64,000 nucleotides of DNA from Cryptomeria japonica (lineage: Eukaryota > Streptophyta > Pinopsida > Cupressales > Cupressaceae). Shown in pieces: positions 47,225 through 59,300 of this stretch. The notes beneath the pieces are model-generated. The model was given only the letters and a program-made list of their open reading frames with translations, was not told the origin of the DNA and did not search any database. Position numbers and translations under genes: made by a program. Position 1 is the stretch's first letter. Every line of letters begins with the position of its first letter. Where the stretch lies: NCBI RefSeq assembly GCF_030272615.1, contig NC_081415.1:369589667-369653666 (forward strand), written 5' to 3'.

Positions 47225-49436
47225 CTAGGACATGAATGAATTACTATTTGAAGTGGGATTACTTACTTGCTTCTTCTCCACAGGCTTAACTAGTTTTGGC
47301 ATTTCTTCTTTCTTGTCTTGTTCTAGTATTGCTTCCTTTCCCTTTTTGGCATTTGTATCCTTTCTTTTGAAAGTGTTATCTTTGTTCCCATCTGGTTTTT
47401 TAATTTTGGCAAATACACTTGCTAGCTTGTCCTGCTCATTATTTACATTCCTATTTCTCAGGTGATAATTGCTCTTAACTTGTTCTACTGCTCCAATAGT
47501 GAAGGATTTCTTTTCTTCCTCAGTTAAGTTCCTTAGTGAAGGCACTATATCATCCTGAAACAATCTTCTCAAAGCTGGAATGTCTTCATCATCATCATCT
47601 AAAAGACCTTCTATATATTGTAATGTTGGTTTTGTCTCATTTTCTGCACATCAGAAAAATGCTCCCCCTCGGATGAGTCTTCATCCCTTCCCCAATATGA
47701 ATAATATAAAAAAACATTTACAGTAGGTTCACAATCCTCATTATGATTTTCGTCCTCTATCAAACCTTGGGAAATCATGCATTGTTCTATAACATGAGGT
47801 AAATTACAAACATCACACCGTGGATATTCATCTACAAAATTTGTGGCCTTCTTCAATGGATCAGGAGTTTCTTTTCTTACATTAGGCTTCACTAGCTTCC
47901 CATCCTTCTAGTTTGTGTTATATGGCATATCATGTAGCCTCAACCTGTTATAATTAATTTTCTTATTGTTTTTATATGGTGGATTTTCATTAGGGTTTTG
48001 CTTACCCTTTAGGTCCTTAAGCATGTCCATGATTTGAGTAAGTTCATCTTTCTTGGGAACCTTGGAATTGTACAATTTTGGATCATCTCTCTTGGCAACC
48101 TTCCCAGCAACTTTCCTATTATTCTCAATGGTAGCAGCTGTCTTGAATGCTTGTTGTAGAGTATTAGACAAAATCTCATAATGGGTTTTGTTGTCAAAAG
48201 CACTCAAATAAAAGTTATTCAGAAATGAATCAATAGGTCTGACATCTCTAGGTATTCTATTTAATACTTTATTAAATCTTTTATTAAACTCAACTACTGA
48301 TTCATTTTGATTCTTCTTTATACTTGTTAATTCATGGGATGCAAATGAAGGATTATTGTTATCTCCAAAATTCTTCCAAGAACAATGTTACAAATTCTTG
48401 CCAGTTGCCAATACATCCATCAGGGAGGCTTCTATACCGTTCTCCTGCATCTTCAATCAAAGATTGAACACACAATTTCATGAATACATCCTCATGAGGA
48501 ACCTCAAATTCTTCAATGGTACTTTTTACATTAACTACATGTTGTTATGCTGAGTCAATTCCATTTCTTGAGAATTTAGGGATGGCTAATATTAAATCAT
48601 TAGTGATCTGATTTGGATAACCAACAATGCCAATGAAATCCAACTGTCTGTATCTTTCAATGATCATAGGCCATCTACCAACCTGATTGTTGTTTTGATT
48701 TCTCATATTTCCTCTGTTGAATCCACCATTTCTGCCATAATTACCATTGTTCCTATTATTTCCACGACCATTATTATTGCCATTATTTCCATTATTACCT
48801 CCATTTCCATAATTGTCATTGTTACCTCTATTATTTCCATTATTTTGGTTGCTGCTATACCCATTACTTCCTCTATTATTATTTATTTTGTTACCCCTAT
48901 TGCTGTTATTCTAGTTCCCATCATTTCCCCCATTTCCACTTCTTCTTTCATTATCCTGGTTGTTTCTCTGCCTTTTTTCACTTTGATCCCTATGCACATC
49001 CCTCCATCTTCTACTTCCATTTAATAATAGGTTATCAAAAGTTACAAAAGGCTTCTCTATTATTCTCATATGAGGGGGACTATATTTAGGAGTCACTGGC
49101 CTATTTCCCTCACCTTTACTTTTGTCTTCTATCCCTTCTGACCTAGGGCTTTGAATTGTATCTTTTTAATCCTAGTTTTTGCAACAACCAATCTGGTTGT
49201 CTCCTAAGAGTATTTGCCATTTTGGATTCATCTCCATTTAAGTTAGCCATTTTAAGTATGATTTCATCCCATTGCCTCTCTTCCTGTTCCTCAATAGTCA
49301 GGGTTTCATCATGGCCACCATTATTATCTTTTGCATTTAAGGTATACAAAGGATTTTCCTCCAGATTTTCAAACTTATCACCAGATGAAGAGCCATCCTC
49401 TCTGCTACAAAACTTCTTATAACCCCCAAATGCCAT
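47225..49436 (-). pseudogene. Giant gypsy gag
   Basis: A likely start is ATG 49436 (MAFGGYKKFCSRED). A basic and then Asn/Gly/Arg-rich tract follows (about 48690-49000), then the Retrotrans_gag core (about 48350-48500) with GERYRSLPDGCIGNWQEF and FLEEFW. Helical sequence follows (KTHYEILSNTLQQAFKTA), and then an atypical zinc knuckle CDVCNLPHVIEQC (CX2CX3HX4C, about 47800-47840). Lys/Glu-rich sequence ends it at TAG 47225. There are several frame changes and stops. Confidence 0.85.
48690..49000 (-). repeat. Asn/Gly-rich coding low-complexity tract in gag
   Basis: The plus strand shows repeated ATT, CCATT and TACC codon-sized units; in sense these encode long mixtures of Asn, Gly and Arg. A matching Ile-rich ORF on the plus strand (48695-49024) is only its antisense shadow. 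Confidence 0.8.
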
Positions 49437-49828
49437 ACTTGTTGTTGATTTCTTTTCTTTGTATCTTTTCTTTGGACTCAACTAAACAAGATTAACTTGT
49501 CCCTTATGCAAATACCTTCTCCCATGCATCAATTTTATTGATAAATGCCTAGGGGTTTCTCTTACTTTCTCAAAATACCAACTATTATTCATGTATTAAA
49601 TGTAGAGTCTCCACCTCCTAAGAGGAACAATATTTTATTAATCTTCTAGTCTCTTTCCTCCAGTAGAGTCTGAAACAAACCATCGAAGACTCTGAATAAT
49701 TCCTAAGACAAATCCCTAGTAGAGTTGCCAATCTGTTGTGTGACTCAGATGGGGAAAACAAAACTTATGAAATCTTCAATGAAAAAACGCCAGAGCTTCT
49801 AGGTGAATGTCAAACTATGTATGACAAC
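49437..49828 (-). promoter_or_regulatory. Giant gypsy leader with repeated primer-like motifs
   Basis: Besides the true primer site, related boxes occur at 49713-49730 (sense TGGCAACTCTACTAGGGA), about 49656-49673 (AGTAGAGTC core) and 49603-49625 (GAGTCTCCACCTCC). The order and spacing resemble those at 7718-8068. Confidence 0.7.
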
Positions 49829-49846
49829 TCCCCAGCAGAGTCACCA
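49829..49846 (-). promoter_or_regulatory. Giant gypsy primer-binding site
   Basis: In sense TGGTGACTCTGCTGGGGA, three bases after the LTR end CCAACA. Confidence 0.85.
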
Positions 49847-50848
49847 ATTTGTTGGTGCCCAAAACCACAGATTGGGAAACCAAAGACTTGTCTAATCTGC
49901 AGTTAATCCAACAAGCCTTGGCCAACGGATAGGAATGGTTGAAGACCAAATTCCTCTGCACTTTAGGCTCCACTAAACCTAGGTGGGTGTACCTTATACT
50001 TTCAAACACAAAAGAGGTTTATTTTTAAGTGAATTTAAACTGTGGGAGTTAGCAATTGCAGGGATGGAAAAAGGTTTTCCTACAATTATGCTAACAGAAG
50101 TGCTTTTTATTGAATTCCTTTAAAACTAATAAAATAAGTGCAAATATAGTTGTGTTATGTAAAAGATTACTGTTAGGACTTTAAGCCATTATGAAAAAGA
50201 GCAGTACTTAAAGAAATTAGAAGATTTGTTTCTTTGATAAGGACCTAATGCATACAAACTTATTCAACAAAGATTAATAACAAACCAGTGCCTTTATTTG
50301 ACAATTAATGAATAACTTTGTGGAAAAGAATCACTATCAACTCAAGAGACAATTACAAGACCATCACTGTGAAAGTTTCATTATGTGTTGCATGAACAAT
50401 AAAAACCCAATTTTACATTCAATACAACATCATATGATGGCACATCACAACAAATCTAAAATATTTATCAAGAGGACATATGATTCCATCAAACACAAAA
50501 TTACACATAATGATATATAGATTAAGCATGAAATCTTGTATATTAACTTATGGAATAAGAATGTACACAAAAACTGCACTTACAAATAATCTAATACATT
50601 CAATTTGCACAGAATAAAATTTCTCATTCCTATTAGACCTTTCTAAAACATAACACTTGCAGCCCACCCAATGGCATAAATTATTTGAAAGATGAAAAAT
50701 TGTCCCTTATGATACAAAAATGACTCACTAAATGTATGTGAGCCAAAGGATTCAAATGAAAGGACACACCCTTTCATCTTGCTAAACTAAACTTAACTAA
50801 AACCTAACACCTAACTGCTTAACTACTAGACATGAAATATAATAAAAA

Positions 50849-53794
50849 TTAGTTCTGGTTGTCCAATATTGTATCACACTTTCGTATGTGCTCCAAATAC
50901 TTGTTGTCCTTGTGAGTGCTGGTGTTGAATACAGTATCCTTGACAATGATCTCCATGGTAACCAATCTCTCCATCTACTCAACTGTCTCCTTCATATCCA
51001 AAACATTTGCCCAGGAAACATTAAGGGATGTGTTAAGTACATTCTGGCATTCTGCAATCCAAATCCCTTTGTCCTTTAACTGCTCTGCATCATCCGCAAT
51101 ATCTAGTACACCATACCTAACAATATCTTTACAATCGATAAATTCATGCTTAATGTCTACACCAAATTCCTTATGATTGTTCAACCTTCTATGGATCCTC
51201 TCAACAATTTTTTCAATGGAACTCTTCTCTTTCAACAATGCCTCCAGCCTCTTCAAATATCTTTCATGAGAATCCATATTATCCTAGGTCTTCTAACAAT
51301 TTTTCCATAATTCTTTGAGGACTTCCAACAAATGCTCAAACTTGTTTGTCAACAAAACACAAGCAGCCTCTACCCTGGCAGTCCTGATTTACTTTCTTAG
51401 ATTACTGTTTTCTTTCATTTGGTCTTCATATTTCTTTTTCCATTGTACATCAGTCTCAGTTATCTATGGTAGTTCATGACCATGACTTCTCAACAGGTCT
51501 TCACATAAATTCTTATATTTTTTACCCTCTTTTAACGCCCACTGCATTTGGGCCTTATTCAGTTTTGCAATGTCAATCCCCAAGTCTGTGGTGACAATTG
51601 GATTAACTTCTCCCACTTTCAGCTTCATCATGTGTCCAAATGCCTTATCTAAATCTATGATCTTGGGCCTTTTATTTGGAGGGTATAGGGCCCAAAGCAA
51701 CATTTCCTCTTCATTTGGATCATATCTCGATCCAATAAAAATGTCATATACACCCTGTATGTCTAACTTTACATTCTTTCTATCATAATGCAACAAGCTA
51801 TCAAAAATGAAAGAAGCACTTAAGTCCCATCCTAGGAACAAAATGATGCCTGCCTCACTGAGAAGTTGTCTCCCTCTATGTAGTGTCATTGTGGCCACTT
51901 CGGCATCAATGTCTTCTTTCAATTTCTTAAGCATCTCTGATTCATTTTTTGGGGTAACATTTCAGATGCTTTCCCTCAACTTTTTCCCTTTGTAATGGTA
52001 CAAGAATGACTTAAACTCTTTGAACCGTACAAAAACTTCATCTGCAATGAAATTTGCATGCTCTTCCATTCTCACATCTGTGTTGGCGTTTATTCTCACC
52101 ATGGCTTTCTCCTGGCTCTTTGCCACTTCTTCTAATTAAGGTGCACGGAGGGTTGATATAGCTATATTCTCATCATACCCACTCTCAGAATCTCCTTCTT
52201 CTTTTAGTTCCTGAAGCCTCTACTTCCTCTCTTCCAATTTTTGGTTCAATTCTTCTAAAAGTGCAACAACCTCATCCTGTTCCTTGTTTCTAAATAAATC
52301 TTCAGCCTTCATGGGTATATGCAATTATTCTCCCAGGTTCTGGCTCTTCCTACAATGGTGGATATATCCCTCTGGATCATAATTTTTCTGAGCTTTGTGT
52401 CCATACAAATTTTACTCCTCTACCAACTTCTTTTCTATAATCTCATAAGCCTTGGTAGATACAATGGTCAAGTCTCCAAAATGCAAAGTGCCAGGCATAA
52501 ATACCTTCTTGTGTGCACCACCCAAATGTTTTGCATTTGACATACTAAGTTGCCTAACAATCCCTGAATAGGCAATCCTACCAGGAAATAATGTAGGGAA
52601 CATATATGGAACACCCTCAAAACCATAAACCTTGAAAAAAGTGAAATTATGACATATAAACCAGTCACCCCAATTGTGGTTGACCCTAGTGTCTCCAAAA
52701 GCATGGGGTATCAAGAATCTCTTGATCTTAGGTGAGATAGACCCATCACATTCCACTCCAAACAATTTGTACAGAGGCTTAACAAAATATTATTCAAATA
52801 AAACATAATGTGACTTATCAAACCTCGAATCCCACAAGGATACCCATAATTGAACTGGTTGGTCCTATCCATCTTTGTTCCTGGGAGTCACCCTTAATTC
52901 TTTTGGCCACAAACCTTTCATATGCCCATGAAACAAAACCATATGCATTAGAAATGAGTAAAATTTGAAAGTAGGGTTAGGCTTTGTTTGCAAACTCAAG
53001 AGTCCTTCTTGCAGCTTCTCTGCCAAGTAAGTTGCATAATCAAATGGCCTTGGCTCATGCATTTGAATGTCTACAACCAAAACCAATGGGCCTATCCTTT
53101 TTACATCAGGAACTTCTTCCCCGCAAACCTGGCCAGATGCCCAATATGTGTACTACAAATATTTCTTAACAAGAGTAATTTCGAAAGGTGGACCATCCTT
53201 CTTTGTGAGTCATCCCTTCTCCATTTTGTGAATTGCTAACTTCCACACTATGTGAGCAGTGTCCATTTGGGTATAGTCTCCTTCTAGGTCTATAAAAGAT
53301 AGGGGCATATAGGGCTCATAAGACACACCAAAAACCTCTTGAATAGACCCAACATATATCCATATGAATGGATCCCCATTGGGTAATTGAATGCATCTTT
53401 TTTCTTTGTTGTACTTCCTGGTAAGCAATTTCAATAATTTGAGATTCAGAAAAACATTTGGGACCACCAGTCTGCCCAAATTTGTCGTCCAAGGGTTCGA
53501 CAATAGAATTTCCTTGTTCTGCCTTAGGTAGTGATATAGAAACAATTAGCAGCCCCTTATGGTTGTCCAGATATCTCCAACCCCATTTTACTTATCTTCC
53601 AATTGATCCTTGGGCGGAAAATAGGTTTTAGACCTCCTTGGCTTAGCACCAGATGACTCCATTTGGTCAATCATGTCTTGGTTCAACTTTCACTTTGGCA
53701 CACCCTCCACAGACTTCATCTTTTTTTATTTAGTAGACTGTGTATTTGAAATCTCTATGACCTTTCATTTCCCTTGTGAACCACAAGCCTCCAT
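50849..53794 (-). pseudogene. LTR-encoded unknown protein, copy in the 5' LTR (982-codon frame)
   Basis: From ATG 53794 to TAA 50849-50851 is exactly 2946 bases. All long open pieces (53210-53545, 52865-53086, 52412-52765, 51464-51934, 50975-51277) lie in the same phase, so there is no net frameshift. About 15 in-frame stops interrupt it, many explicable as C-to-T changes (CAG to TAG, CGA to TGA). In order: a polar basic N-terminus (about 90 residues); a globular part (RPFDYATYLAEKLQEG, RVNHNWGDWFICHNFTFF, LSMSNAKHLGGAHKKVF); a Glu-rich coiled coil (ALLEELNQKLEERK); a second globular part (GRQLLSEAGIILF, PNEEEMLLWALYPPNKRPK); and a helical C-terminus. No gag, pol, envelope or transposase motif is seen. 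Function unknown. Confidence 0.82.
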
Positions 53795-55444
53795 GATTAA
53801 ATGCTTGAATTCTCAAATTACCCGTGCTTCTTATCTGCAACTTCAATGTTGACGGCTGAAGAAACTGTGAATAATTCTGGCATGAAAACTCTTTCTTTAT
53901 GTTGGATATGCAACTACTAGAGTTTGTAATCATCAAAAACTCATCAGATTTGCTTCATGTGGATCCAATCCACTGGATCATGAGCATTAAATAATTGTTG
54001 TCATATCAGACATTTTAATGGCTAATTGACATAACCATACTCGATAATTCAATTAATTGGTGCTACTCAAATTTTGTGTTCTTTCAATTACCTTTTTGTC
54101 TTGTCTATCGGCATAGGTCACTTCGACTAGTCCATCAGATCTCACCCCGACCATTTCCCATTTTTTCCTCAAGGCTTGAATTATCCCGATGGATCCTCCT
54201 TTCCTTTCTATTAGTCAAATTTACTTTATGTTAAATTGGGGTTTGTCTCTCTGATGAAACCTCCTTCTGTTAATCCCTCCAGTCACTCCATTGGACTTTA
54301 GAATAAGTCACTTAATACTTCATCCAATGGTCCCATGACATCTAACCTTCTTTTTGATCGACGTAAATTTTACCGATTTCTTCATCGAGTGTTAATGTTG
54401 TATATTTTCCTTTATTTCGATAGTTATTGTCTCCCCAATAGATCCACCCTCTGTGGCATTCTGCCCATCGTGCATCAGCACAACTCTAAAAATGTTTCTC
54501 CTATAGTGTAAGCTATCCCAATGAGTCTTCTTGCACCTTACTCTCCTTATTGGGTTGCTTCGATCTATCGGCGTAGGTTTTCCCGATGTAGTCACTTTGA
54601 CTGTGACGAGCTCATCTTCCTTATCAGGCATCGAGATAACTCAAAATGAATCTCCTCGATGCTATATGTTATCTTGATGAGTCTTGCTCCCTTCTTTCCT
54701 AGTACCACTTTATCAGAGAAAGTCTCTCTGATAGAGTCGCCTTCTCCATTTAGTGCATCAAGTATCAGGGTAACATAAATTAGGACCTCCTGATAACCCA
54801 ATGTTATTGGTATGAATACATCACCCCATCAGTTGTCAGCAAGAGCTCCACCGATAACCCCATTGGTTTTTGGGATAACATTTTTTCCTCGTTGCTGATA
54901 GTGTATGTTACTCCGATGACTCTGACTTCTTATCATATCATCGTCATAGCTCTCCCTGATGGATTACCACTAAGCCGCACTTCTTCACACTGCTCATGCC
55001 TTTTAGGAAACACCGTCGCCATGAGTTACTTTGATCAGCACACTTCATTCTGCCTGGGCAATCTCATCTAGATGACTTATGTCGATAAGCAAAATTTTGC
55101 ATTTTTTGCAAAGGAAGTCATTCTCCATGGATGCAACTTTTAATAACCATACTGAAAGATTTCTCCCACACCATTGACATCTCTGAACATGTTCACAACC
55201 CTGCTCTATCTTGATCTTCCAAAAGTGCTTCTACAATGAAACTAATTGTGAAGAGGAGGATTGCCAGAATGCCATCATACTTAACATTTCCCTTGAATAT
55301 GCCCAAGTGATGCTTTTTCATGGAGACACTGTAATGTATCACCTGCATATACAATCCAACAATAAATTCTCTTATGATAAAACTATATGCAAAAAGAATC
55401 CATATATATAGCACATAAATATTTTATAAAAATGTGTGCTAATA
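53795..55444 (-). promoter_or_regulatory. U3-side segment of the giant 5' LTR with a dyad-motif array
   Basis: From about 53990 to 55110 the plus strand repeats a diverged ATCGGYRTARGTT...CCGATGA unit roughly every 60-110 bp (clear copies near 54106, 54356, 54567, 54900, 54940). The same array is at 40070-41050. No ORF of interest. Confidence 0.65.
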
Positions 55445-55449
55445 GGTCT

Positions 55450-57370
55450 TAGAGTTAGAGATGCAGACAAAATGAAATATATCAAAAATCAAAAGAGGAA
55501 GAAGAACTCAACCCCTTTCATCATGAAGAATTTATAGGGGGATAAGACCCGAATACTCCCACACAAGAGGACATTGAATGAGCAACACATGACACTAGAT
55601 TTAACAAACTCTTTAACAAGATTCTCAAGGGGAACACTGATGGCCATTTCCTAAGACTTGCTCGAGAGGGAGAAAAAATCCCTGTAGACTTTGATGTATC
55701 ACAACTAAGGGACATAACAGAAAAAGCCCAACACAGTCATCAACAAGAGATAAATGAGAGGAGGTCAAGGAATACCCACCGTTATGACAACAACTGGTAT
55801 CACCAAGGGAACATCCCACCTCCTCCCATAGAAATGGATATGTTGAGTTAACAAGTACAAGACCTCTCCTAATAATTTAATTCAGGGAGGGCATAAAAGA
55901 TATATGCTCTTGAAGATATGTGTCCCTATCCATTTGATAGGAGCATGTTCTTGCCTCCTTTCCCATGTAATTTTGAGACTCCAAAATTTGAAAAATACGA
56001 AGGAAAGGGGAATCCAAGAGACCATGTGAGAGAATTATACTCTCTTGCTTAGATGTTTCATATAACGAAATGTACTTAATGCACCTCTTTCCTCAAAGTC
56101 TACGAGGATCGGCCATGCAATGGTGTTCATGCTTGCTCAGAGGAATCAAGACATTTGATGACAGTGCAAGAATTTGTCACTCATCATGCACACAATATAG
56201 AACATGATCATGTCTCCATGGCTGATTTATGCAACACTAAACAAAAGAACAATTAGTTGAAATATTCATTCCAAACTTAAATGAAGAGATGGAATTTCAC
56301 TTGGAAGTCAAATGTTTAGACTCCTTTAAATATGTGATAGCCCAAGGACTCAAAATCAAGAAAGCCCTTATCAAGAAGGGACTTGTCAAAATCTATAAAG
56401 ACAACAAGGATGGTCCATGACCAGCATATAATAGTGACAAACCCAAGTTTTGGTCCAAGAACAAAAACATCATTAACAATGCTATTGTAGACACAAGGAC
56501 TGTCAAGATCACCCAGCCTATGGTCAAAATAGCTAGGCAAGTAGATAATCATAACAACAACAATACCAACCAAGGTAATCCCCCAAACATTCAGGTAAAT
56601 CAAGCTCCCAACATACAACAAGAGGAACCTAAGAGAAGATATTCTACCTACAAACCAAATCAAACATATACACCCTTGGGAGAACCTCTTGAAAATATAT
56701 TACGATAACTTATATCTTCCGACCTTATCACATTGCCTAAAACATGAAATTATGAACCGCAAGTTAATCCTCCATGGTGGAGAGATAATGAATATTGTGA
56801 ATTCCACAAGGGAAGAGGACACAAAATGAATAATTATCATTGATTAAAAGACATCATACAAGACCTTGTTGATCGAGATGGCATAGAAATCGATAGCCAC
56901 ACTACAAAAACTTCAAATATGGATCACACCATGTTCAAGAATCCACTCCTATCATATGAGAAAGGAGGTCCCTCCATTAAAGGTAAGAATCAAGATAGCA
57001 CGACAAACTATACACATGCACCATATAGGTATACCATCAATAATATTTATGATGCTAATGAACAAGATGCAACCATTACAATCAAAGGTAAAAATACCGA
57101 ATGCAATATTGTTACTCGTCGTAGCAAGATTATCTTACCAAGAGAACCATCTAGAGAAGCATACGTTCCCAAACAATATAACCTTGTGGACCAATTGCAT
57201 AAAATTCTAGTACTCATTTCCATACTAGAGCTCTTGTGCCTATCACCCTCACATAAAACCATCTTGGACCAAGATCTCCAAGAAGCATCAGTTTCATCCA
57301 ACCTAAACACATCAATTTCAAGCCATGGTTCAAATTCTCAAATCATCACCATGTCTCACTTTTACTGAGA
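55450..57370 (+). pseudogene. Element D gag (continued from 34698)
   Basis: The Tat-type gag core includes LPPFPCNFETPKFEKYEG and NPRDHVRELY (about 55955-56050). A Tat-like Cys/His segment follows, CEFHKGRGHKMNNYH (about 56795-56840), in place of a classic zinc knuckle. The first ~130 codons are in phase with 34698 and have stops; several frame changes follow (open piece 56919-57368). The product would be the capsid protein. Confidence 0.8.
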
Positions 57371-58170
57371 ATGACAATGCATCCATTCAACAACCACATA
57401 ACACCCCTCTCCATATTGAGGAATTCATACATAAACATGGAATCAAGAGAGTCTTGGTTGACAATGGAGCTGGCCTTACCATTTACACCTTGTAATTAAT
57501 AACAACATTGGGATATGCAGAAGGAGTAGTTGATGCCAAAAAGAAGATCACCATCAAAGCCTATGATGATGTAGAACACTCCTCAAAAGGGTGCGTTACT
57601 CTACCAGTAAGGATATGACCTGTGGTGAAGGATGTGGTTTGTCAAGTCTTAGACCTCCCTCTTCCATACAATCTCCTACTAGGTAGACCATGGATTCATG
57701 CCATGCAAACAGTACCATCTACTTATCATCAGTGCATGAAATTTCCATATAATGGAGTGGAGATTACTATCCTTCGTGATGATAACCCATTCGCCTTTTG
57801 CAATAATATAAGGCATCAACCAGATATCACGATGTCTAAAAACATAGAAGCCATTTCCTCATCACCATACATCCACCCAACCTCTCTTACCAATACACCA
57901 ACCCCTACACCCAAACATAACAAGCTAAAGATGAAGGTAACAAATCAAGGCCCAGGAGAATATAACATTAGCCAACTTTTCTATGTTGGTCAACTACCCC
58001 CCTCACCTAGGACTCATGGAAAACCACAAATTTCACTCAAGCCCCCTATTGTAGCAAATACCTGTACACTTGATAGATTCACCCCAGGAAGATCACAAGA
58101 ACAAGAAGCTATTGATGAGTACTTGGTAGGGTGGATTTACAAGGACCCTTCAGACAAAGGCAAATAATAG
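57371..58170 (+). pseudogene. Element D protease region
   Basis: KRVLVDNGAGLTIYTL (about 57445-57495) is the retropepsin box, with Ser of DSGA replaced by Asn. LLLGRPWIHAMQTVPST and YHQCMKFPYNGVEI follow in a 181-codon open frame (57622-58167). The latter pair is a typical downstream signature of Tat-type gag-pol. Downstream, to 58170, is a Pro/Thr-rich linker. Confidence 0.85.
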
Positions 58171-59300
58171 ATCAAGATCCCTACAAAGAAGTATGGCAAA
58201 AGTTTTACCATGATGCAAAAGGTGGGCTATGATGGCCATACTGAATTAGGATCCCACAAGCAAGGTGTAAAAGAGCCATTACAACCCTTGTTAAAACCAA
58301 GAGATAAAACAAGACTCGTATTCAATTCTAATTTAGGGGGCTCTTCTAAGCTCAAGATTACAAGAAAACAAAATCAACCAACTTCTAAGTCCATCACTCC
58401 CAGAATTAGGTTAATGTCCATTGCATACGAACCTACAACATCATAAATTCAAGTCACACAAGCACTTCTCAATTGAAATCCACACATGAAGCAAAAAAGA
58501 AAAAGGGTTATGTTGCACAAAGGTCAATCACTTCAAGGTTACAACTCTTGTCCGTTTTAGATGCCCAAGCAACACCGACAACCTTGTCAGACACAACACC
58601 TATAGTAGTTGTCAAAAAACCTTTCACACCTGTATACATCCTTATAATATACAATGACAAAGTTCTACAAAGTGATTCTGAGATAGATTCACATGAATAT
58701 GAATGGGGTTCTTTAGCTTCACATGAATATGAAGAGGATTCTCTTGATACTTTGGAAGATAAAAGAGTTGAAGGAGAGGCATGGATCAAAACCTTTTGGG
58801 ATCCTGATACTGAAGATACTTCTAGAGATAGGTTACCTCATGAGCTTGATTACAAAGAGGAGAGTATTGACGATGACCTCAATACCTCCATCCTAACTAT
58901 AATTAACACATCTTATGAACTCAACTTAATCAATGAAGTAATGCCAATCATCCACACCAAAATCATTTCCTGGGACCAACAAAATCCCCCATGCCTTGAC
59001 ACCTTCCAAAATGATGAGGTGATAATAGACTTTCTCAAATTACAGGATAACATACCAAGTGGGGATCACAAGGTTGAGCATTCTATTGCACTAAACAACG
59101 CGTCTTACTTTGGATAAAATTCCAAACCTTCCAGTTGCAAAAATATTACAATCAAAACATGATCTTCAAGTTAAAACTCCATAGTGGCACTTTTAGATCC
59201 CCAAAAAGTAAAAAACAAAGGACACATCCAAAGGTGAAAACCTCTTTGAGGTGTCTGAGGATGAAAGGTTTGACATTATCCCCTTTAGCACAACTCAGGA
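58171..59300 (+). pseudogene. Element D protease-RT linker
   Basis: Low-complexity, acidic sequence. It includes GYDGHTELGSHKQGVKEPL, a twice repeated SHEYE segment (about 58685-58740, open frame 58473-59117) and NLINEVMPIIHTKIISWD. No catalytic domain is seen. The position and acidity match the long linkers of Tat-type elements. Confidence 0.65.

Larger units (their letters stand above)
34716..55444 (-). mobile_element. Giant gypsy element with ORF-bearing 5.6 kb LTRs
   Basis: LTRs lie at 34716-42929 (8214 bp, 5561 bp after removing two solo LTRs with their TSDs) and 49850-55444 (5595 bp). The internal region is 42930-49849 (6920 bp). GGTCT flanks both sides (34711-34715, 55445-55449). Minus-strand order: leader, gag, protease-RNase H, RT, RNase H, integrase. 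That is gypsy order, with an extra archaeal-type RNase H between protease and RT. Each LTR holds a sense ORF of about 980 codons. I counted 16 differences, 13 of them transitions, in the first 147 LTR bases, so it is old. It is inserted in the gag start of element D. Confidence 0.95.
49850..55444 (-). repeat. 5' LTR of the giant gypsy element (5595 bp)
   Basis: Uninterrupted copy of the LTR. Its right end reads AATA where the other copy reads AACA, so the terminal CA (plus strand) is mutated, and it is followed directly by the duplication GGTCT. Regions in sense: U3 side 55444-53795, ORF 53794-50849, U5 side 50848-49850. The U5 side carries CCTAGGTGGGTGTACCTT at 49978-49995. Confidence 0.96.

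Noticed and set aside
48695-49024. Plus-strand Ile/Ser-rich 109-codon ORF
   Set aside because: Antisense image of the Asn/Gly-rich gag tract; no start context or homologous features.
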